Below, piece after piece: positions 59,858 to 64,000 of a stretch of DNA of 64,000 nucleotides (its first letter is position 1; each line of letters starts with the position of its first letter). The DNA is from Ruegeria_C sp040830705 (GTDB lineage: Bacteria > Pseudomonadota > Alphaproteobacteria > Rhodobacterales > Rhodobacteraceae), in the NCBI GenBank assembly GCA_040830705.1, contig JBFOME010000021.1, positions 186,001-250,000 on the forward strand, written 5' to 3'. Position numbers and translations under genes: made by a program. Below the pieces are notes generated by a model. The model did not search any database and was not told where the DNA came from. It saw nothing but the letters and a program-made list of their open reading frames with translations.

Positions 59858-60202
59858 ATGAAAAATACTTGGGCAAAACTGCCACATGGCCAAGGCGAAG
59901 GCTTTGCAAACAATGTCAGGACGGATCAAGACTTTCGGGCGCGTTTGATCGAAGACCCTAAGACTGCCCTGTCGGAGTTCGGTCTTGCGGTTCCCGATGG
60001 CATCGAAGTCAAACCTATCGTGGATACAGACAACGAGAAATATCTGCATGTTCCCATGCCGCCAGCCGAGGGCGAAATCTCTGAGCTGGATATGATGGAA
60101 GCACAGGGCGGCACTACACCCGGATGCATTGCCACCGTAACGGTTGTATCGATAATTAGCCTCACTGTCTCGGGTGCTGTTTCATTCGACGATACGTTTT
60201 GA
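59858..60202 (+). CDS. NHLP-leader RiPP precursor peptide B
   Basis: A 114-residue peptide with the same plan as precursor A. The leader has NVRTDQDFRARLIEDPKTAL and VPDGIEVKPIVDTDNEKYLHVPMPP, matching nitrile hydratase alpha-like leaders, then EGEISELDMMEAQGG with Gly-Gly at 84-85. The 29-residue core starts TTPGCIATVTVVSIISL and ends FDDTF; one Cys at 90. A perfect AAAGGAGG precedes the ATG by 6 bases, so expression may be strong. It is divergent from precursor A over about 260 bp, which should hold both promoters. Leader ends and core starts of A and B are nearly the same; the rest of the cores have diverged. Confidence 0.9.
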   Translation: MKNTWAKLPHGQGEGFANNVRTDQDFRARLIEDPKTALSEFGLAVPDGIEVKPIVDTDNEKYLHVPMPPAEGEISELDMMEAQGGTTPGCIATVTVVSIISLTVSGAVSFDDTF

Positions 60203-60481
60203 ACGTAGATCTTTTGTGGTGGCATGCTTTCTCGCAGTAGCCGTTTGGTCTGGCCGCTGGGTCGGGGTCTGCTTCGTCGATCGTCAGGATGTCTGGGTCG
60301 CAGTGATTGCTGCGGGACATACCCTCGACTATGTCGCAGGGTTCGAATAACACACTCTCGACACACTCGGGGACGAAGCGCTGGATTGCGGTGGGCGTGA
60401 AGATGCATTGCTGCTCGGGCACATTGCCAAGGTCCCCGCGCCGATGCCAACGTCGGTTTTTGGGTTCGGCGGGCCACGCTC
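60162..60481 (-). pseudogene. Possible remnant of an unrecognised gene
   Basis: On the minus strand, 60481-60162 is an open stretch of about 106 codons with host-like codon use (many GTC, ATC, GAC, CGC). It reads for example QRFVPECVESVLFEP and DPDILTIDEADPDP. There is no good start: a GTG at 60422 is the only plausible one, and the 3' end overlaps precursor B on the other strand. It looks like a gene fragment left by a rearrangement; no family is recognised. Confidence 0.25.
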
Positions 60482-60670
60482 ATGACTGGGACGACAGCCA
60501 TGTGAATATTGATCCGGCCCACATCTACGGCCTGCTTACACATCCAACCATACGGACGTTGATCACCTGATCAAGTCACGACGGCGCAGCCCCTCAGACC
60601 ATCCTTTCGCCGCGACAGAGTCAATACAGCTCGGTCGGTGTTCGAACGCGGACTTCTTGGGATTTAAGCT

Positions 60671-60698
60671 GCAACCGTCTTGTGCACAAATCAGTTGC
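60671..60698. promoter_or_regulatory. Dyad operator candidate upstream of mttB-like gene
   Basis: A nested palindrome: GCAAC - N5 - TGTGCACA - N5 - GTTGC, with both parts sharing the same centre, 47 bp before the mttB-like start. The inner part extends to TTGTGCACAA. Typical of a dimeric regulator site; the regulator is unknown. Confidence 0.55.
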
Positions 60699-60744
60699 AT
60701 TTTTTCCCACATTGCTTTGCATGTGTTGAGAAAGTGAACATGCC

Positions 60745-62235
60745 ATGGTGAGACGAAAGAGGCTTCGCGAGATATTGGCCGTCGAGCGGCCGGGTTTCTA
60801 TTGTGGAGGTGACCTACGACCGCTCTCTGCAAGTGATCAATCACAAATCATTGATCATGCTTTCGAAATACTGTCATCCGTCGGCATGGCTGGCCTACCA
60901 GCTGCCGCCACGGCCCGCGCACGAGACGCGGGGGCATGGCATCGGGAAGACGGACGGATTTGTTTCTCCAAGTCAATGATCAACCGTGCCCTTGAGCGCG
61001 CGCCGAAAGTGGTTGACCTGCCTGGTTTCCTACCTTTGAGAGACCTCAAGATCGGAGGACAGCGTGTTCACATCGGAACCGGTGGCGCGGCAGTGCAGGT
61101 TCTGGATGCGGAATCCCGAGAGTTCCGAGACAGCCAGCTGTCTGATCTGTCCGATCTGATGCGTATTCTTGATGCGTGCCCAAACATTCACTATGGCGTT
61201 CGGCCTGTTGTTGCTCGTGATGTGGCGGATCCGTTTGAACTGGACATCAACACGGCATTTGCCTGCATGAAGTCCACATCCAAGCCTATTGGGATCAGCT
61301 TTTGCGATCCCGACCATGTCGCACCAATTGTCGAGATGTTCGACATAGCGCTTGGCGGCGAAGGCGCGTTTCGGAAACGACCGTTTTGCATGGCCGTTGT
61401 GGTGCATGTGGTGCCCCCGCTGACATTTGCGGAAGACGGTGTTTTGACCCTTGAAAGAGCCGTCGAGGCGGGAATGATCCCGCAGATATGTTCTGCCGGT
61501 CAGGCCGGGGCCACAAGCCCGGTGACACTGGCCGGAGCGCTGGCACAGGGGCTGGCCGAGTGCCTCGCAGGTTTGGTTGTGGTAGATGGAATCGTCGAAG
61601 GCGCGCCCTGCATATATGCTCTGATGCCGTTCGTATCCGACTTGCGAACCGGAGCAATGAGCGGCGGCAGCGGAGAGGCGGCCATCGCCAACGCGGCGGC
61701 GGCACAGCTTCTGGCCCATGTCGGTCTGCCTTCGACCGTCTCTGCGGGAATGACCGATTCCAAAGTGATGGATGCACAGGCGGGGTTCGAAAAGGGCTAT
61801 ACGATTGCCATGGCGGGCCATGGGGGCGCCGATATGATCAATCTCTCTGTCGGCATGCTTGGATCGATAATGGTAGCCAGCCCGGAAGCGATGGTCATCG
61901 ATGACGATATGTGCGGCGCTATTTTGCGATCGATCCGCGGGGTAGAAGTGTCCGACACGGCGTTGGACCTGGCAGCAATCGAACGCGTCGCGACGCAGGA
62001 TGGGCATTATCTCGGCGAAAACGAGACTCTCAAACGCATGAAGACGGACTACTATTACCCGGCACTTGCCGACCGTCAGAGCGTGTCAGATTGGCTGGAT
62101 GACGGGGCGAAGTCGATCTGGGATCGCGCCCGCACGCGGGTCGCCGAGATTCGCGCGGCCCCTGCGCCCTCGCATCTTGACCCAGACAACGAGCGAGACA
62201 TCTGCGCGCGCTTCCCAATTCATGTGAAACCCTGA
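60745..62235 (+). CDS. MttB-family (trimethylamine/betaine) methyltransferase
   Basis: A 496-residue protein of the MttB superfamily of corrinoid-dependent methyltransferases. Typical blocks: ERPGFYCGGDLRPLSASDQSQI, VHIGTGGAAVQVLDAESREFR, CPNIHYGVRPVV, VDGIVEGAPCIYALMPF and MSGGSGEAAIANAAAAQLLAHVGLPSTVSAGMTDSK. There is no in-frame amber codon, so it is the non-pyrrolysine branch, where glycine betaine and similar quaternary amines have been shown as substrates. No corrinoid protein gene is visible in the window. It heads an operon with an SRPBCC, a racemase-like and a flavoenzyme gene. Confidence 0.85.
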   Translation: MVRRKRLREILAVERPGFYCGGDLRPLSASDQSQIIDHAFEILSSVGMAGLPAAATARARDAGAWHREDGRICFSKSMINRALERAPKVVDLPGFLPLRDLKIGGQRVHIGTGGAAVQVLDAESREFRDSQLSDLSDLMRILDACPNIHYGVRPVVARDVADPFELDINTAFACMKSTSKPIGISFCDPDHVAPIVEMFDIALGGEGAFRKRPFCMAVVVHVVPPLTFAEDGVLTLERAVEAGMIPQICSAGQAGATSPVTLAGALAQGLAECLAGLVVVDGIVEGAPCIYALMPFVSDLRTGAMSGGSGEAAIANAAAAQLLAHVGLPSTVSAGMTDSKVMDAQAGFEKGYTIAMAGHGGADMINLSVGMLGSIMVASPEAMVIDDDMCGAILRSIRGVEVSDTALDLAAIERVATQDGHYLGENETLKRMKTDYYYPALADRQSVSDWLDDGAKSIWDRARTRVAEIRAAPAPSHLDPDNERDICARFPIHVKP

Positions 62236-62245
62236 AAGGAAGAGA

Positions 62246-62680
62246 ATGCACGTTTTTCGCAGCATGGTTATTGAAGCCGAGATCGACCGTGTCTGGCAGG
62301 CTGTCCGCGCCTTCGATGGAGTGGCGGCCTGGAACCCGGGAGTGGAGAGTGCGTCCCTTGAAAACGGGGACGCAACTGCCACAGGGACCATCCGAAACCT
62401 GAAAATCCCCGACGGAACGATTTTCCGCGAAACGCTTCTCGCGCATTCCGACGTGGACAGGTTTTATACTTACGACATTCTCGACAGTCCGCTGCCGGTC
62501 ACGGATTACATTTCGACGCACCGTTTCATTCCCATCACGCATGGCAGCCAAACCCTTGGCATTTGGGAAAGCCGGTTTGAGTGCGCCCCCGATGTCGCAA
62601 ACGAGTTGGACAGGATTATCGGTGACACAATCTACATTGGTGGCATGACAGGTTTGAACCGGTATCTGAAGGAGAGTTGA
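62246..62680 (+). CDS. SRPBCC family protein
   Basis: A 144-residue START/Bet v 1-like fold protein (EAEIDRVWQAVRAFDGVAAWNPGVESASLENGDATATGTIRNL, FRETLLAHSDVDRFYTYDILDSPLPVTDYISTHRFIP). These proteins bind small hydrophobic ligands; the pocket here cannot be read. Start ATG with GGAAG 7 bases upstream. It lies 10 bp after the mttB-like gene and 2 bp before the racemase-like gene, so it is part of the same operon. Confidence 0.85.
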   Translation: MHVFRSMVIEAEIDRVWQAVRAFDGVAAWNPGVESASLENGDATATGTIRNLKIPDGTIFRETLLAHSDVDRFYTYDILDSPLPVTDYISTHRFIPITHGSQTLGIWESRFECAPDVANELDRIIGDTIYIGGMTGLNRYLKES

Positions 62681-62681
62681 A

Positions 62682-63386
62682 ATGGCTGACACGCTTGCGC
62701 CCCGCGCCGTTATTGGCGTGATGACCCCGGCAATGAATACTGTTGTGCAGCCTGAGCTGGAGCTTCTAAGGCCGGCAGGTGTGACCAATCAGATGCAACG
62801 CTTTCGCCTTGGTGGAGACGCGGTGTCAGAAGATCTTCCCGAGGAAGCTGAGAAACTCATGGATTGCAAGCCTTCGGTGATCGCCGTCGGTTTGACTACG
62901 GATGCCGGACCGGGCGGCCCAGCCAAACTGGCAGCGCGTTGTTCCGAAGTCGCCGATGCAGTGGGCGTTCACGTGCTGGGCGCATCACAAGCCAACTATG
63001 AGGCGTTGCGAGCGTTGGGGGCGAAGCGGATAGGAATCGTCACACCTTTCAACGCCGAGGTCGACGCGGTTGTAAAAGCCAACACCGAGGCCGCCGGATT
63101 TGAGGTTGTCGCAATTAAGGGAACTGCGGCACCAACCCTTCCCGAGATTTGCGAAACACCGCTTGATGAAATCCGGACCGTCTTTGCCGAAATTGCTGCT
63201 TCAGACTGCGGCGCAATCCTGCAGGTCGGCACGGCGTTACCTGTGGTCGCGCTGATCGCAGAGCTTGAAGCACAACACGGGAAACCGATCATTGCTTGCA
63301 ATGCCGCAGTCTATTGGCAAGCGCTTCGAAGCATCGGTGTTACTGAAAAGATCGCGGGCTACGGCACGTTGCTGGGGTCGCACTGA
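62682..63386 (+). CDS. Asp/Glu racemase-fold protein, single catalytic Cys
   Basis: A 234-residue member of the maleate isomerase/arylmalonate decarboxylase/Asp-Glu racemase superfamily. IGVMTPAMNTVVQPEL, GAKRIGIVTPFNAEVDAVVKAN and KPIIACNAAVYWQAL are family blocks. The C-terminal Cys206 is present (IIACNAA), but the position of the first Cys reads VAVGLTTDAG, with Leu71 in its place. One-cysteine members include arylmalonate decarboxylase, so this may be a lyase or decarboxylase rather than a racemase. It sits between the SRPBCC and flavoenzyme genes. Confidence 0.8.
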   Translation: MADTLAPRAVIGVMTPAMNTVVQPELELLRPAGVTNQMQRFRLGGDAVSEDLPEEAEKLMDCKPSVIAVGLTTDAGPGGPAKLAARCSEVADAVGVHVLGASQANYEALRALGAKRIGIVTPFNAEVDAVVKANTEAAGFEVVAIKGTAAPTLPEICETPLDEIRTVFAEIAASDCGAILQVGTALPVVALIAELEAQHGKPIIACNAAVYWQALRSIGVTEKIAGYGTLLGSH

Positions 63387-64000
63387 ATGGCAGATCACAA
63401 GCAGGTCGCGATCATCGGTGGCGGCGCTGTCGGTGCAGCGATCCTCTATCATCTGGCAAAGGCGGGCATTACAGATGTGGTCTTGCTTGAGAAGAACGAG
63501 CTCACCGCTGGCTCGACCTGGCATGCAGCCGGAAACATCCCGACATATGCCAACTCATGGCTGGGGATGCGGGCGGGCTACTACGCCTGGCGTCTTTATA
63601 AGGAGCTTGCAACCAATCCCGAAGCGCCGATTACATACCGCCACACCAAGGCGATTTGGCCGGCACATACGCCAGAACGCATGCAGCTTTTTGAGCATTT
63701 GTGCGGAGTGTCGCGTTCTGCTGGGATTGAACTGTCCATGCTGCAGCCGTCCGAAATCGAAACGATGCACCCGTATTGGAAGGCCGACGATACGGTTCTC
63801 GGCGGCATTCTGGACCCCTATGAAGGGGACATCGATCCCAGCCAGCTGACCCAAGCATTGGCAAAGCACGCCCGCGATTTGGGCGCCGAGGTCAGACGGT
63901 TCACACGGGTTATCGGTCTCAAGCAGCTCAGCGACGGGCTCTGGGAGGTCGAAACTCCGACTGGCCCCCTGATCGCGGAAACGGTCATCAACGCCGCAGG
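63387..64000 (+). CDS. Dimethylglycine/sarcosine dehydrogenase-like flavoenzyme (partial)
   Basis: The first 204 residues of a DAO-fold FAD oxidoreductase that runs off the right edge. Start ATG 63387 follows the racemase stop by one base. FAD-binding VAIIGGGAVGAAILYHLAKAG, then the NELTAGSTWHAAGN segment whose His46 matches the His that binds FAD covalently in dimethylglycine and sarcosine dehydrogenases. The C-terminal folate-binding domain, if any, is outside the window. With the MttB-type gene upstream, it suggests oxidative demethylation of an N-methyl compound. Confidence 0.88.
   Translation, partial: MADHKQVAIIGGGAVGAAILYHLAKAGITDVVLLEKNELTAGSTWHAAGNIPTYANSWLGMRAGYYAWRLYKELATNPEAPITYRHTKAIWPAHTPERMQLFEHLCGVSRSAGIELSMLQPSEIETMHPYWKADDTVLGGILDPYEGDIDPSQLTQALAKHARDLGAEVRRFTRVIGLKQLSDGLWEVETPTGPLIAETVINAA

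Noticed and set aside
59926..60543. A 205-codon minus-strand frame across precursor B
   Set aside because: Mostly antisense to the RiPP precursor and Arg/Pro-rich; codon use is not host-like, unlike the neighbouring frame noted as a possible remnant.
60745..62235. Pyrrolysine-containing trimethylamine methyltransferase
   Set aside because: The gene has no in-frame TAG, and no pylTSBCD genes are visible; it belongs to the non-Pyl branch.
1..64000. CRISPR array
   Set aside because: No run of regularly spaced direct repeats of 25-40 bp was seen, and no cas gene.

Overview
The window is a stretch of alphaproteobacterial chromosome, most likely from the Roseobacter group of the Rhodobacteraceae. 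The grounds are the high-GC, host-like coding style, the flagellar gene order (fliP-fliN-fliH-fliF / fliL-motE-motA / flhA-fliR-flhB / flgBC-fliE-fliQ-flgFGAH / fliI), several conserved Rhodobacterales genes of unknown function, and FlgA, FlgH and SltF-like proteins of the type seen in that group. No species can be named from the sequence alone.

Layout. 1-13.8 kb is housekeeping: a partial ABC exporter with a degenerate nucleotide-binding domain, ilvD, small secreted or hypothetical proteins, an L,D-transpeptidase, hemH, a BioC/NDUFAF5-like methyltransferase, comF, grxC, a nitrilase-family amidase, a MarR regulator, ubiG, pip and a shortened family-5 solute-binding protein. 13.9-19.0 kb is a sugar or inositol-type ABC import operon (TIM-barrel isomerase, binding protein, permease, single-domain ATPase, a two-helix mini-protein and a LacI-type regulator) preceded by a perfect LacI-type operator. 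19.1-38.1 kb is the flagellar cluster: basal body, export gate, motor and proximal rod, in four blocks of mostly overlapping genes. 38.2-47.3 kb carries gltB/gltD, uppP and an NDUFA9-like SDR protein.

47.5-56.9 kb is a genomic island of about 9.2 kb inserted in the 3' end of tRNA-Leu(CAG). It has a 16-bp att repeat at both ends and, inside each end, a matching pair of 9-bp repeats that look like integrase arm sites. It carries a tyrosine integrase with an unusual active site, a compact protein with family-A polymerase-like motifs, an HNH endonuclease, a serine recombinase, an orphan TRAP-type binding protein and a membrane-anchored patatin-like lipase. Its base composition is visibly more AT-rich than the flanks.

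56.9-60.7 kb, beyond the right att site, also looks acquired. It holds a secreted caspase-like/peptidoglycan-binding/C-type-lectin fusion and two divergent RiPP precursor genes with nitrile-hydratase-like (NHLP) leaders and near-identical AQGG-TTPGC junctions, with no modifying enzyme in view. 60.7-64 kb begins a catabolic operon: a non-pyrrolysine MttB-family methyltransferase, an SRPBCC protein, an Asp/Glu-racemase-fold protein and a partial dimethylglycine/sarcosine-dehydrogenase-like flavoenzyme. It probably acts on a methylated amine or betaine.

The strongest candidates for something undescribed are the orphan NHLP precursor pair, the polymerase-like island protein and the caspase-lectin fusion. 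All assignments are from reading motifs; no database search was possible.
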